This document shows, in pieces, positions 1 through 9,218 of a stretch of DNA of 43,056 bases; the first letter of the stretch is position 1; each line of letters starts with the position of its first letter. The position numbers were made by a program, and so were the translations under genes. The DNA is from Pseudomonas cyclaminis (lineage in GTDB: Bacteria; Pseudomonadota; Gammaproteobacteria; Pseudomonadales; Pseudomonadaceae). Location: contig NZ_JADDUM010000099.1 of the NCBI RefSeq assembly GCF_015163715.1, forward strand, positions 1 through 43,056, read 5' to 3'. Below the pieces are notes generated by a model. The model had not been told where the DNA came from, ran no database searches, and saw only the letters and a list, made by a program, of their open reading frames with translations.

Positions 1-42
1 CGATAGCGGTGTATCAGTGACACATCAGTGCCTGACACTCTG

Positions 43-71
43 CTATCGGGGGCAAGCCCCCTCCCACATTT
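43..71. repeat. REP-type palindromic repeat
   Basis: The sequence ATCGGGGGCAAGCCCCCTCC followed by CACATTTG matches the REP family seen four more times in this window's core parts. The palindromic core GGGGGCAAGCCCCC can fold as a hairpin. Positions 1-42 probably belong to the spacer of a REP pair cut by the window edge. Confidence 0.8.
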
Positions 72-98
72 GTTTTGTGTTCCTTCAAGGAGAATATT

Positions 99-1058
99 TT
101 GTCCTCTCCCATCCCCGTAACGGTCCTCAGCGGCTTCCTCGGCGCCGGCAAGACCACCTTGCTGCGCCACCTGCTCAAAGCCGAACACGGCCTGAAAATC
201 GCCGTGATCGAAAACGAATTCAGTGACGCCGGTATCGACACCCAGCTTTTGGGCGAAGAGCCGGTGCAAGTCATGACCCTGTCCAACGGCTGCGTGTGCT
301 GCACCATCCACACCGACCTGACCAAAGCCCTCTACCTGCTGCTGGAGCGCCTGGACAGCGGCGAGATCGCCTTCGACCGCCTGGTGATCGAGTGCACCGG
401 CCTGGCTGACCCGGCGCCGGTGGCCCAGACCTTCTTCATTGATGAAGAACTGCGCGAGCGCTACATCCTCGACGGCATCATCACCCTTGTGGACGCGGCC
501 CACGCCGAGCATCACCTGACCCAGACCATCGCCCAGGCCCAGATCGGTTTTGCCGACCGCCTGCTGGTGAGCAAACGTGATCTGGTGGACGACGCCACCT
601 TTGATGCCCTCAGCGAACGCCTCACCCGCATCAACCGCCGAGCGCCGATTCGCGTGGTGGAACACGGCAAGATTGACCTGGCCGAATTGCTCGACGTGCG
701 CGGCTTCAACCTCAACGCCGGCATGAGCCTGCGCCCGGTGAGCAAGGCGCCGTCCGTCGACCGCATCTCCAGCCTGGTGCTGCGCACCGACCAGCCACTG
801 GACATCGACCGCCTCAGCGAGTTTATGAACGAGCTGTTGGAAGACCATGGCAAGCAACTGCTGCGCTACAAGGGCGTGCTGAACATTGCCGGTGAAGACC
901 GGCGCATGGTGTTTCAGGGTGTGCTGAAGCTCTACGGCTTCGATTGGGACACCGAGTGGGCTGAAGGCGAGGCGCGGGAAAGTGTGATTGTGTTTATTGC
1001 CGATGAGCTGCCGGAAGACAAGATCCGCGAAGGCTTTGCTCGGGTCTACCATCTGTGA
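99..1058 (+). CDS. COG0523/CobW-family GTPase, YjiA-like metal chaperone
   Basis: G3E-family P-loop GTPase of about 319 residues, the usual size for YjiA/ZigA-type proteins thought to deliver or store metals such as zinc. Walker A GFLGAGKT lies at residues 12-19. The family CxCC metal site (GCVCC) is at 65-68, an SKRD guanine-specificity motif (variant of NKxD) comes near residue 165, and a CobW C-terminal domain fills the last third. I chose the TTG at 99 because AAGGAG sits six bases upstream and the protein then begins MSSPIPVTVLSGF; an in-frame TTG at 75 has no such site. It is followed by a terminator shared with the convergent glyA. Which metal and which client are unknown. In P. aeruginosa a relative lies beside glyA3-morA, so this is core genome. 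Confidence 0.9.
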   Translation: MSSPIPVTVLSGFLGAGKTTLLRHLLKAEHGLKIAVIENEFSDAGIDTQLLGEEPVQVMTLSNGCVCCTIHTDLTKALYLLLERLDSGEIAFDRLVIECTGLADPAPVAQTFFIDEELRERYILDGIITLVDAAHAEHHLTQTIAQAQIGFADRLLVSKRDLVDDATFDALSERLTRINRRAPIRVVEHGKIDLAELLDVRGFNLNAGMSLRPVSKAPSVDRISSLVLRTDQPLDIDRLSEFMNELLEDHGKQLLRYKGVLNIAGEDRRMVFQGVLKLYGFDWDTEWAEGEARESVIVFIADELPEDKIREGFARVYHL

Positions 1059-1080
1059 CCTGAAATGAGATCAGGCATAA

Positions 1081-1110
1081 AAAAGCCCGGCTCAAGAGCC
1101 GGGCTTCTTA
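1081..1110. terminator. Bidirectional intrinsic terminator
   Basis: A perfect 10-bp stem, AAGCCCGGCT (1083-1092) with AGCCGGGCTT (1097-1106) and a CAAG loop, is flanked by A-rich sequence on the left and T-rich sequence on the right. It lies between the convergent ends of the GTPase gene and glyA and can serve both. Confidence 0.9.
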
Positions 1111-1125
1111 TTCAAGCAACTGCAA

Positions 1126-2379
1126 TCAAGCGCCGTATACCGGCAGCTTCTTGCAGATGGCCTTGACCTTCTCACGGACCGCGTCGATCACGGCTTCGTT
1201 GTTCAGGTCGGCCAGGATGTCGCAGATCCAGCCAGCCAGTTCCTTGCACTCTGCTTCTTTAAAGCCACGAGTGGTCACTGCCGGGGTGCCGAAGCGCAGG
1301 CCCGAGGTGACGAACGGCGAACGTGGGTCGTTCGGTACGGAGTTTTTGTTCACGGTGATGAAGGCTTTGCCCAAGGCGGCGTCAGCATCTTTACCGGAAA
1401 TGTCCTGCTTGATCAGCGACAGCAGGAACAGGTGGTTTTCAGTACCGCCGGAGACTACATCAAAGCCGCGCTCGATAAACACGCTGGCCATGGTCTGGGC
1501 GTTCTTGACCACTTGTTGCTGGTAGGTCTTGAACTCAGGCTGCAAGGCTTCCTTGAAGCAGATCGCCTTGGCGGCGATCACGTGCTCCAGCGGGCCACCC
1601 TGGGCGCCTGGGAATACGGCGGAGTTCAGCTTCTTCTCGATCTCGGCGTTGGCGCGAGCCAGGATCAGGCCGCCACGTGGACCGCGCAGGGTCTTGTGGG
1701 TGGTGGTGGTGACCACGTCAGCGAAGGGAACCGGGTTCGGGTAGACGCCAGCGGCGACCAGGCCAGCCACGTGAGCCATGTCCACGAACAGGTAGGCGCC
1801 CACTTTGTCGGCGATGGCGCGGAAACGTGGGAAGTCCAGGATCTGCGAGTAGGCAGAGAAACCGGCCACGATCATTTTTGGCTTGTGTTCAACCGCCAGG
1901 CGCTCGACTTCGTCGTAGTCGATCAGGCCGTTGGCATCGATACCGTATTGAACGGCGTTGTACAGCTTGCCGGAGGAAGAAACGCTGGCGCCGTGGGTCA
2001 AGTGACCGCCGTGGGCCAGGCTCATGCCCAGGATGGTGTCGCCGCCTTGCAGCAGGGCCAGGTACACGGCGCTGTTGGCTTGGGAACCGGCGTGCGGCTG
2101 GACGTTGGCGTAATCGGCGCCGAACAGCTCTTTTGCACGGTCGATGGCCAACTGCTCAACCACGTCGACGTACTCGCAACCGCCGTAGTAGCGCTTGCCT
2201 GGGTAGCCTTCGGCGTATTTGTTGGTCAGAACCGAACCTTGAGCCTCCATGACCGCGGGGCTGGTGTAGTTTTCCGAAGCGATCAGCTCAATGTGCTCTT
2301 CCTGGCGCACGGCTTCTTGCTCCATGGCGGCGAAGAGATCGGCGTCGTACTTGGCAATGGTCAAATCACGGCTGAACAT
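1126..2379 (-). CDS. glyA: Serine hydroxymethyltransferase
   Basis: PLP enzyme converting serine plus tetrahydrofolate to glycine plus 5,10-methylene-THF, a cytosolic one-carbon hub. The 417-residue product is full length. The PLP-binding lysine lies in [14 protein letters not shown] near residue 230, and the conserved [12 protein letters not shown] substrate region is near the N-terminus. The ATG at 2379 ([10 protein letters not shown]) is preferred over an in-frame TTG four codons upstream because GAGGA precedes it at normal spacing. Pseudomonads carry several glyA paralogues; the neighbouring morA makes this the equivalent of P. aeruginosa glyA3 (from memory). Confidence 0.97.
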   Translation of the reverse strand: MFSRDLTIAKYDADLFAAMEQEAVRQEEHIELIASENYTSPAVMEAQGSVLTNKYAEGYPGKRYYGGCEYVDVVEQLAIDRAKELFGADYANVQPHAGSQANSAVYLALLQGGDTILGMSLAHGGHLTHGASVSSSGKLYNAVQYGIDANGLIDYDEVERLAVEHKPKMIVAGFSAYSQILDFPRFRAIADKVGAYLFVDMAHVAGLVAAGVYPNPVPFADVVTTTTHKTLRGPRGGLILARANAEIEKKLNSAVFPGAQGGPLEHVIAAKAICFKEALQPEFKTYQQQVVKNAQTMASVFIERGFDVVSGGTENHLFLLSLIKQDISGKDADAALGKAFITVNKNSVPNDPRSPFVTSGLRFGTPAVTTRGFKEAECKELAGWICDILADLNNEAVIDAVREKVKAICKKLPVYGA

Positions 2380-2503
2380 GGCGGTCCTCAAGGATCGGGG
2401 GCAGAAAAGGAGGGCATTCTAACCCAATGGGTTTTAGATGGCATATGAAAGGACATCATGTCGCGGACAAGCGGGATTCACTTGGGCATGAGCGGTGGCT
2501 GTG

Positions 2504-2590
2504 CGGGCCGCATCGGGGGCAAGCCCCCTCCCACCTTTGACTTGCGAATACATTCAAATGTGGGAGGGGGCTTGCCCCCGATGGGGCCGG
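2504..2590. repeat. Inverted pair of REP elements
   Basis: Two REP copies face each other: GCATCGGGGGCAAGCCCCCT from about 2510 and its complement ending near 2585, with a spacer around 2540-2555. The arrangement can form a long cruciform or RNA hairpin. It lies between the end of morA and the promoter side of glyA, where such pairs often act as mRNA-stabilising or topoisomerase-binding sites. Confidence 0.85.
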
Positions 2591-2608
2591 TAGCCTCACC
2601 ACACAATC

Positions 2609-5600
2609 TCAGTCGAACATGAAGAGGGCATCATTACTGAACTGCACCTCAAACCGATTCGCCGGCATCGGCCGTCCGAACAGATAACCCTGCACCTCAT
2701 CGCAACCATGCTCACGCAGGAAGTCCAGCTGCTCATGGGTTTCCACGCCCTCGGCGATTACCGCCAGGTTGAGGCTGTGGGCCATGGCAATAATCGCCCG
2801 GGCGATCTGCGCGTCCTGTTCGCCGGACGGCAGGCCATCGACAAAAGTGCGGTCGATCTTCAACACATCGATAGGGAATTGCTTGAGGTAGTTGAGCGAG
2901 GAATAACCCGTGCCGAAATCGTCCACCGCAATGCTCAGGCCCAGGTTTTTCAGGCTGTCGAGGATATGCATGGCCTCGTTGACTTCGCGCATCAGGATGC
3001 TTTCGGTCAGTTCCAGCTCCAGGCACGCCGGCGGCAGGCCGGTGTCCTTGAGGATGGTGGCAATGCGGGTGCCCAGTTGGCCGTCGGAGAACTGCCGCGC
3101 CGAGATGTTCACCGAAACTTTCGGCACGCGCACCTTGTTCAGGTGCCAGGTCTTGAGCTGGCGACAGGCTTCGCTGATCACCCAATCACCCACGTCCACG
3201 ACCAGGCCCAACTCTTCCAGCACCGGAATGAAGTCCCCTGGCGGCACCAGCCCGCGACGCGGATGGCGCCAGCGCAGCAGGGCTTCGGCGCCGGTCAGGC
3301 GTTTGCCGTCGCCGCTGAACTGCGGCTGGTAATACAGCACGAATTCGTTCTGCTCCAGGGCGTGGCGCAGGTCGCTTTCCAGCTCCAGGCGTTCCAGGGC
3401 GCTGGCGTTCATGTCGGCCTGGTAGAACTGGAAGTTGTTCTTGCCGCGTTCCTTGGCGTGATACATCGCCGTGTCGGCGTTTTTCATCAGTTGGCTCAGC
3501 TCGTTACCGTCCTGCGGGCTGAGGGCGATGCCGATACTGGCGGTCACAAAGAACTCGCGACCCTCCAGCACAAAGGGTTTCACCAGGCTGGCAAGGATCT
3601 GCTCGGCCACGTGGATCGCACGGTTCAGCGCCATCTCACGGCTGACCCGTGGTTGCAGCAGCAAAGTGAACTCATCACCGCCCATGCGCGCCACGGTGTC
3701 GTCTTCGGCCACGCAGCCGAGCAGGCGGGTGGCCATTTCCTTGAGCATGCGGTCGCCAGCGGCGTGGCCGAGGGAGTCGTTGATCGGCTTGAAGCGGTCC
3801 AAATCGAGGAACATCAGCACCACCCACGACTTCTGCCGCTCGGCCGACTGCAACGCGGTGTGCAGGCGGTCCTGGAACAGCGTGCGGTTGGGCAGGTGGG
3901 TCAGGGCGTCGTAATAGGCCAGGCGGTGGATGCGCTGTTCGCTGGCCTTGCGCTCGCTGATATCACTGAAGAAGCACACGTAACTGGCCAGGTCGCCTTC
4001 GTCGTCGAACACGGCGGTAATGCCGACCCACGCCGGGTAATGCTCGCCGTTGCGGCGCTTGAGCCACACTTCGCCTTCCCAGGTGCTGTGCTGGTGCAGT
4101 TGCTTGAGCACGTAGCGCAGGTGGGCTTCCTGCTGTTCGTCGACGGTGAGCATGTTCGGCAACTGGTCGAGTACATCCGCGACGGCATACCCGCTGACCC
4201 GGCTGAACGCCTCGTTGGCCTGCACGATATAGCCCGCCGGGTCAGTGATCAGGATCGCCGAGGTGGAGTGTTCGAATACCGTGGCCGCCATGCGCAGGTC
4301 TTTCTCGGCGCGGCGTTGCTGGCTGATATCGCGGCCTACGCCGAGGACGCCCTCGAAGGCGCCGTGCTCGTCCCACACCAGCACCAGGCGCAGCTCGATC
4401 GGCACTTTGCGCCCGTCGGCGCGAAGGCAGTCGAACAGGAACAACTGCGTCTGCACTTCGTCGCGCAGCTTATTCAGCGCCTCGGCGTCGCCCAGTGCGC
4501 GGCTGACCTGTTCCATCAGGCTATAAATGCCGGCCAATTGCGCCGGATTGGCGATGATCGACTGCCAACCGTTCTTGAACACCCAGTCCACGTCATACCC
4601 CAGCACGGCGCTGACGGATGGACTGATGTAATTGAGGGCCAGTTTGCTGTCGGTGGAGCAGATCACGTCGCTGATGCTTTCGGCCAGCATGCGGTAGCGC
4701 TGTTCGCTGTCGCGCAGGGATTCGCTGGCTTCGATCTGATCGGTAATGTCCTTGGCCACGCCAATGATGCGGGTGACCTGGCTCGTTTTATCGCGGGCCA
4801 GGGCCTGTTCACGAATGTCAAAGCGCCGCCATTGGTTATTGCGATGGCGGAAGCGCAATTGGCAATGCAACTGCGTTGAGTAGCCGGCCTGGCGTTGCTG
4901 CAGACGCAAATCGTGGTAATGCTCGGCGTCGTCGGGGTGCAGCAGGATTTCCCAGAAGTACTCGCCCATTTGTTGCAGTTCGGCCTTTGTGTAGCCGAGG
5001 GTTTGCCCCAGGTGGTGGTTGCTGAAGATCATGCGCTGGCTGATCACGTCCTGCACATACAGGTGATCAGGCACCGTGCGCACCACGTCCGACCAGAAAC
5101 TCTCACGCTCCACCAGCGACAGCTCGATCAGCTTGCGGCTGGTGATGTCGCTGATGCTGAGGATCACCGCCTTGAAATCGTCCTTCTGCTCCGGCAGGCG
5201 CATCACCAGCCACAGGTATTGCTCGTTACCGGCCACATCCTTGAGCTGGATTTCCAGTTCAAGCTGGCTCTGCTGGGTCAGGACGGCTTCGAGTATCTGA
5301 TGGCCAATGGACGTGGTGTTGCGCGGGCAATCATCGATCAGCCGTTCCCACGCCTCCTCGCACGAGTCCACGTTCAGCAGGCGCACCGCTACCTGGTTGA
5401 TCTCGGTGATGCGCAGCTCGGCGAGCAGTTGCCTGCTTTCTTCAGGTTTGTGTTGCAGCCAGGCGTGCAGTTGCTCGCGCGTCTGCACCTGCGTCCTGGC
5501 AAAAAACGCATTCAGGCCTGACAGGTCAAGCACGCACAAGGCCACGCCGGTGCCTTCGAAAATATCTTGATAACGCCGTCGGCCTTCATGCACCTGGCGC

Positions 5601-6460
5601 TGACGGCGACGCATATTCAACAGCACGATCACTGGGATCAACGAGAACGCCAGGCCCAGCAGGCATTTGCCGATAAACGCCGGCAGCAGTTGTTCCAGCA
5701 CAGCGGCGCGGTCGAACATGCCACGCAACTGCCAGTCGCTTTTGCTCAGGGGGGTGACCAGTACGCTTTTATTCAAGTCATCCGGGGTCAGGGCGCCGGA
5801 CCATTGCGCCGGCGAGCCATTGTCACGGCTGACCACGCGGTGGTTCAGGCGGTTTTCGATAGCCCACATCGGGCGCGTGCCCTGGCTGTCCTGGCGGGTG
5901 AGGTTGGCCAGGTAACCGGGCGCCAGGCGCAGCGCCCAGTACATCCTTGAGCCGCCGCTGGGCTGGTGCAGCAGCAGATAGATGATGGTGCCGTCGTTGT
6001 TGTTGCTCAGGTAATAGGACTGGCCGTGACTGCGTTGCACCAACTCTTCCAGCCAGGCGCTGTCCTGGCTGTCATTGGCGCTGTCGCTGATCATCGCGCC
6101 GCTGGGGGCCAGCAGGGCGAAACTGCGCAGCTCCGGCCGGGAACGCTGCAAGGTGCGCATCAGGGCCTGTTGCTGTTCGCTGTCACGGGGCGGTTCGACG
6201 ATCGGTAGCAGGTTGAGGGCAATTTTTGCGCTCAGGGCCATGTTCAGGCTGAACTCTTCAGCCAGGTCGGCGCTGTAGTCGATGGTGTATTGCTGCTGGT
6301 TTTTCTGGTTTTGCTGCAGTTGATCCAGCAGTTGCCAGAACAATAACGCGAGCAGCATGAGGACGAGCGTCGCCAATGCGCCTTTAAGGGTGCCATGCAG
6401 GGGTGCTCCCGGCGCTATGTGAGCGGCGCGTAAAGGCGTTGGCGGCGTGACTTTGGACAA
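2609..6460 (-). CDS. morA: Membrane PAS-GGDEF-EAL cyclic-di-GMP regulator MorA
   Basis: Large inner-membrane c-di-GMP enzyme of 1283 residues. One transmembrane helix lies near residues 27-47, followed by a ~210-residue periplasmic sensor region and a second helix near 264-282. Several PAS/PAC domains, with the usual ITDRK/ISERK-type PAC ends, span about 290-840. The GGDEF domain has an intact GGDEF motif near residue 927. The EAL domain keeps AEALLRW near 1058, then ELTES and DDFGTGYSS. Both catalytic motifs look active, so cyclase and phosphodiesterase activity are both possible. Length, domain order and position beside glyA match MorA, which controls flagellar timing and biofilm formation in P. 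putida and P. aeruginosa. It is divergent from ettA; the island now lies between them. Confidence 0.9.
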   Translation of the reverse strand: MSKVTPPTPLRAAHIAPGAPLHGTLKGALATLVLMLLALLFWQLLDQLQQNQKNQQQYTIDYSADLAEEFSLNMALSAKIALNLLPIVEPPRDSEQQQALMRTLQRSRPELRSFALLAPSGAMISDSANDSQDSAWLEELVQRSHGQSYYLSNNNDGTIIYLLLHQPSGGSRMYWALRLAPGYLANLTRQDSQGTRPMWAIENRLNHRVVSRDNGSPAQWSGALTPDDLNKSVLVTPLSKSDWQLRGMFDRAAVLEQLLPAFIGKCLLGLAFSLIPVIVLLNMRRRQRQVHEGRRRYQDIFEGTGVALCVLDLSGLNAFFARTQVQTREQLHAWLQHKPEESRQLLAELRITEINQVAVRLLNVDSCEEAWERLIDDCPRNTTSIGHQILEAVLTQQSQLELEIQLKDVAGNEQYLWLVMRLPEQKDDFKAVILSISDITSRKLIELSLVERESFWSDVVRTVPDHLYVQDVISQRMIFSNHHLGQTLGYTKAELQQMGEYFWEILLHPDDAEHYHDLRLQQRQAGYSTQLHCQLRFRHRNNQWRRFDIREQALARDKTSQVTRIIGVAKDITDQIEASESLRDSEQRYRMLAESISDVICSTDSKLALNYISPSVSAVLGYDVDWVFKNGWQSIIANPAQLAGIYSLMEQVSRALGDAEALNKLRDEVQTQLFLFDCLRADGRKVPIELRLVLVWDEHGAFEGVLGVGRDISQQRRAEKDLRMAATVFEHSTSAILITDPAGYIVQANEAFSRVSGYAVADVLDQLPNMLTVDEQQEAHLRYVLKQLHQHSTWEGEVWLKRRNGEHYPAWVGITAVFDDEGDLASYVCFFSDISERKASEQRIHRLAYYDALTHLPNRTLFQDRLHTALQSAERQKSWVVLMFLDLDRFKPINDSLGHAAGDRMLKEMATRLLGCVAEDDTVARMGGDEFTLLLQPRVSREMALNRAIHVAEQILASLVKPFVLEGREFFVTASIGIALSPQDGNELSQLMKNADTAMYHAKERGKNNFQFYQADMNASALERLELESDLRHALEQNEFVLYYQPQFSGDGKRLTGAEALLRWRHPRRGLVPPGDFIPVLEELGLVVDVGDWVISEACRQLKTWHLNKVRVPKVSVNISARQFSDGQLGTRIATILKDTGLPPACLELELTESILMREVNEAMHILDSLKNLGLSIAVDDFGTGYSSLNYLKQFPIDVLKIDRTFVDGLPSGEQDAQIARAIIAMAHSLNLAVIAEGVETHEQLDFLREHGCDEVQGYLFGRPMPANRFEVQFSNDALFMFD

Positions 6461-6746
6461 GCTGTGATCCTGCGGTTTGGCTGGACTGGCGCGCGACGTG
6501 CACTATAAGCCGGACGCCCGGAGGGCGGCTAGCATGCCTTGACTTGTGGCAAAGTGCCAGCCCTGCTTGGCTGGACTGACCAAGCGCATTCAGGTAGCTT
6601 TGCCGGTTACGCGGGGGCGTTCCAGCCCCAGAGACTCAGGCTTTTTTCCGCTCGCTGGCATTGATGATAGTCAACGGCCCGCGCGGCGCATGGCCTGGCA
6701 CGGGCTTCGCCCGCTTAATTCATCAGTCACTGACGCTAGGTTCACC
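6461..6746 (+). promoter_or_regulatory. Original morA/ettA divergent promoter and ettA leader
   Basis: This stretch holds no gene of its own. It lies between the morA start and the abandoned native ettA start at 6747, so it should contain the promoters of both. It contains GC-rich inverted segments such as GGGCTTCGCCC (near 6702-6712). Because the island separates it from the ettA body, transcripts starting here now run into the island tail. I did not find an unambiguous -35/-10 pair. Confidence 0.5.
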
Positions 6747-6776
6747 ATGGCTCAATACACCTATCTGCGCTATTAG
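6747..6776 (+). pseudogene. Stranded native 5' end of ettA (attL stub)
   Basis: ATGGCTCAATAC encodes MAQY, the N-terminus expected for EttA (E. coli EttA starts MAQF, then VYTMHR). After the TAC codon the reading frame leaves ettA and reads T-Y-L-R-Y then stop. The rest of ettA, starting again at a TAC codon with V-F-T-M-H-R, is at 36858. This is direct evidence that a mobile element split the gene at codon 4. The residual 9-residue peptide is probably meaningless but may still be translated from the native signals. Confidence 0.85.
6756..6763. other. Left attachment site (attL core)
   Basis: TACACCTA aligns with TACGTCTT at the right junction, giving a common core TACRYCTW. The repeat is short and imperfect, in line with imperfect flanking repeats known for GInts. 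The exact crossover cannot be fixed by eye. Confidence 0.55.
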
Positions 6777-6960
6777 TTTTTAGTCACGTTTAAGCGCAAG
6801 CTGGCGAGGCCAGCTAATCATTGGCTTTCCAGCCTCTCCGGCATCACTTTTCTTACGATCCTTTGTCAGAGCAGGATTTTTAGTTAATTTTTCCCCACCT
6901 CGAATCAAATTTAGGTACAAAACTTAACTTTTTTGCATGAACTCCGGTGATAACTTGTCA
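6777..6960. other. AT-rich left tail of the island
   Basis: No gene is visible. The segment is rich in A/T runs (for example TTAGTTAATTTTTCC near 6881-6895) compared with the GC-rich core, and it contains CAAAACTTAACTTTTT at 6918-6933. That 16-mer recurs exactly at 36688-36703 beside ginA. It corresponds to the short AT-rich end described for GInts. Confidence 0.6.
6918..6933 (+). repeat. 16-bp direct repeat, left copy
   Basis: CAAAACTTAACTTTTT is identical to 36688-36703. One copy lies about 160 bp inside the left island end and the other about 160-170 bp inside the right end, in the same orientation. It is a candidate recombinase or accessory-protein binding site. Confidence 0.7.
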
Positions 6961-7260
6961 GGCGTCGCTCACAGCCTGTCGCTCAATTTCGACTTCACCG
7001 ACCTTAAGTAGAAATACTCGGTGGAGATGGAGAATGGCGTGCTTAACAATACCGAACGCGTTGAAGCCAAAGATGCCGAAGCGAAGGTGACGCGGACCCG
7101 CGACACACTGAACAAGATCGTGTTGAAGAGACCACCTGAAAGGTGCATTGTCCTCGGGTGATATCTAGATCGACGGGGCACGAGGCAAGCAGGAGGAACA
7201 GGTGTCCTACATGTGTTGGCGCCGACGCCGAATTGAACCAGTCGCCGAAATGTCACTGAT
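6942..7260 (+). pseudogene. Remnant of alkylsulfatase C-terminal (SCP2-like) domain
   Basis: Reading the plus strand from about 6960 gives HSLSLNFDFTDLK, a stop at about 7008, then KYSVEMENGVLNN and later KVTRTRDTLNKIV. After a frameshift near 7135 it continues SGDI, a stop, then IDGARGKQEEQVSYM. This pattern resembles the end of SdsA1/BDS1-type alkyl sulfatases, whose C-terminal SCP2-like domain has the order FTD, YxVxxENGVL, VTLTRxTLN, SGxIKIDG. At least two stops and one frameshift make it a decayed fragment. No metallo-beta-lactamase catalytic part is present. Confidence 0.5.
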
Positions 7261-7393
7261 CCAATCTGACTCCTCGCGAACCATTGTCTGTGCGGGATTT
7301 GTGCCGACTTGGGGCGGGGCAGTCTAGCGTCGGAACGTGGGTCAATTCTGTTTCAGCGTCTACAGCGCCTCTTCATCGAGTGCTTAGAGGTAC

Positions 7394-7954
7394 TCATTTA
7401 CGGCACGCGTACTGAGCGATGGTCGCTCCAGTTGATCTGTTCATCACCAGGTACGCCGTGCTGCCGACTCGCATCCACTTTGATGATGCTGGCGTCCACG
7501 GCAAAGCCTTCGCCCTTGACAGACATGCGTCCATGCAGTGACGCAGCACTTCATTGAACAACCAGCGAAACAGGTCACTGCCCCTAAAACGGCCGTGTCG
7601 ATTTTTGGAAAAGGTCGAGTGGTTGGGGACTTCATCTTCAAGGCACAACCGGCAGAACCAGCGATACGCCAGGTTCAAATGAGCCTCTTCGCACAACCGC
7701 CGCTCGGAGCGAATGTCATAACAATAGCAGACGATCAGCATGCGGATCATCAGCTCAGGATCAATCGAAGGACGCCCAGTCGGGCTGTAGAAGTCGGCGA
7801 GGTAATGGCGCAGGTCGCTCAGATCGAGACCCTGATCAATGCTGCGCAGAAGGCGATTGCCTGGAATGTGATCTTCAAGGTTGAACGAGTAAAACAGCCG
7901 CTCCCGTCCACTCGATAACTGTCCCATCATGCTGCGTGCTTCACTGCTGGCCAA
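7394..7954 (-). pseudogene. Truncated, frameshifted IS1182-family transposase
   Basis: The N-terminal part of an IS1182-type (IS5 superfamily) transposase is recognisable: MGQLSSGRERLFYSFNLEDH at the start, then GRPSIDPELMIRML, RSERRLCEE and LNLAYRWFCRL. Near 7525-7540 the frame breaks; the expected continuation (VKGEGFAVDASIIKVDASR, then GVPGDEQINW) is in another frame and stops by about 7400. The catalytic C-terminal two thirds are missing, so the copy is dead. It marks an old insertion or deletion at the left edge of the cargo. Confidence 0.75.
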
Positions 7955-8294
7955 TGCAGAGATTTTGCCGCAGGCCAGGCAGGGAGGCTACTTTTTCAAC
8001 ATCATCGGCCATTAGCAGACGCTCAGCCTACGTCTTTTCGACCAGCACCTACTTGCGAAAGCAGCAGCGGCATCCCGGCGAAACCGAGCTGGTCGGAAAT
8101 CCCATCGAGTCGGCATCAACTTTTCTATTGGAGCGGCGCCCATTGCATACGCCGCGGCGCACTTCCCTTTTAGAAGCGGACATCTTTACGCCATTGCATT
8201 ATTTACGAAATTGAACACATATTATATTTATACCAAATAGTAATTGGTTGAAATGCGCCGGCGCTTAAATACCTCGCCATTATCCATCGTAAAT
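7955..8294. other. Gene-free spacer between transposase remnant and tetR
   Basis: About 340 bp with no convincing coding sequence or RNA. The part next to the transposase remnant (to roughly 8030) may be the IS end; from about 8210 the DNA turns AT-rich. I see no terminal inverted repeat that I could pair. Confidence 0.4.
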
Positions 8295-9002
8295 TCAGAC
8301 GTAATCAACGCTTAAGCGAAACCCCCAATCAATATCTGACGGCGGGTATTCGGGCAGTTGTGAAGAGGAGATTCGCCTGGCAACTTCTGGGGCGACTCCG
8401 AACACTCTCATGACGGAGTCAACTATGAACGTTTCACTTTCTGGGGGACGCTGTCCTATAACGATATCATGGATTCCAGCAACCATCATCCACGTCGCCA
8501 GCGCCCATGCGGAAGGAATATCTCGTTCATCAAGAGTAAAAAGACCAAGTGCGATAGCTTTGTGGATATCCTGCATCCCAAATGGTTCGAAACCTGCCCT
8601 CATTCGGTTAGCGAGCAGCTCGGGGCGCAAGGCCCACCATTGCCAAAGGGGGTCGGTTATTACAGCCCGCATGATAAGGCGGATTGAAACAGGCATTGCA
8701 AGGGACGGGTCAATGGCTGCGAGTTCACGCGTGGCTAAAACGCTGCGATTCCCAAAATCATTAATAATGCAATCTAATATTTGACTGGCAAGTTCGTCCT
8801 TATTTTCAAAGTAATTATAAAAGGTTCCAAACCCTACATCTGCGCGACTAGTTATATCTTTGATTTTTGCTGCATCAATTCCGTTTTCGGACATGACGTA
8901 GTAGCCCGCTTCCAGCAAACCCGCACGAGTTTGCTGTTGTTTTCTTGCCTGTCGCCCCTCGGATTGATTCTTTTGGGGCTTCGAATTTTGGTTTACTACC
9001 AT
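8295..9002 (-). CDS. TetR/AcrR-family regulator
   Basis: The 235-residue protein has a TetR N-terminal helix-turn-helix (residues about 22-70, including KIKDITSRADVGFGTFYNYF) and a variable C-terminal ligand domain. It begins the minus-strand block of tetR, ligase and monooxygenase-esterase, so it likely controls cargo expression in response to a pathway compound. A perfect 7+7 bp palindrome at 9046-9061, about 45 bp upstream of its start, is a candidate auto-operator. The N-terminal 20 residues are polar and basic, as in many family members. Ligand unknown. Confidence 0.85.
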   Translation of the reverse strand: MVVNQNSKPQKNQSEGRQARKQQQTRAGLLEAGYYVMSENGIDAAKIKDITSRADVGFGTFYNYFENKDELASQILDCIINDFGNRSVLATRELAAIDPSLAMPVSIRLIMRAVITDPLWQWWALRPELLANRMRAGFEPFGMQDIHKAIALGLFTLDERDIPSAWALATWMMVAGIHDIVIGQRPPESETFIVDSVMRVFGVAPEVARRISSSQLPEYPPSDIDWGFRLSVDYV

Positions 9003-9045
9003 GCAAACACCTAGCCTTTAATGGTATCGAATGGAATTTCATGTA

Positions 9046-9061
9046 CCCATAATGTTATGGG
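9046..9061. promoter_or_regulatory. Palindromic candidate TetR operator
   Basis: CCCATAA-TG-TTATGGG, a perfect inverted repeat with 7-bp arms, lies directly upstream of the TetR start. TetR repressors typically bind such palindromes in their own promoter. I found no second exact copy in front of the monooxygenase-esterase gene. Confidence 0.5.
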
Positions 9062-9218
9062 CGGTGATCATAAATCAAATATTGCAGGGGTCAAGAAACG
9101 CTATTTTTTCGATGAGCCCGCGGGCCTTGCAGTATCTCCCATAAGCAGGGGATTGAGTCAGGCCAAGGAGACCTGACTCTATGTATGTGGCTATCACGAA
9201 CCCCAGGATGCGTAGTTG

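Noticed and set aside
1432..2448. Long open frame (338 codons) opposite glyA
   Set aside because: It lies entirely antisense to a well-conserved gene and its translation is rich in Gly/Val/Ala/His without known motifs, as expected from the high-GC codon shadow.
2708..4879. 723-codon frame opposite morA
   Set aside because: Shadow of the morA reading frame; no ribosome site and no recognisable domain.
6850..6857. TTCTTACG as an alternative attL (matches 36854-36861)
   Set aside because: It is inside the island by the split-gene evidence, since MAQY is already interrupted at 6759; an 8-bp match is expected by chance.
6969..7256. 95-codon minus-strand frame
   Set aside because: The opposite strand reads as a decayed alkylsulfatase tail with coherent motif order, so this frame is most likely its shadow.
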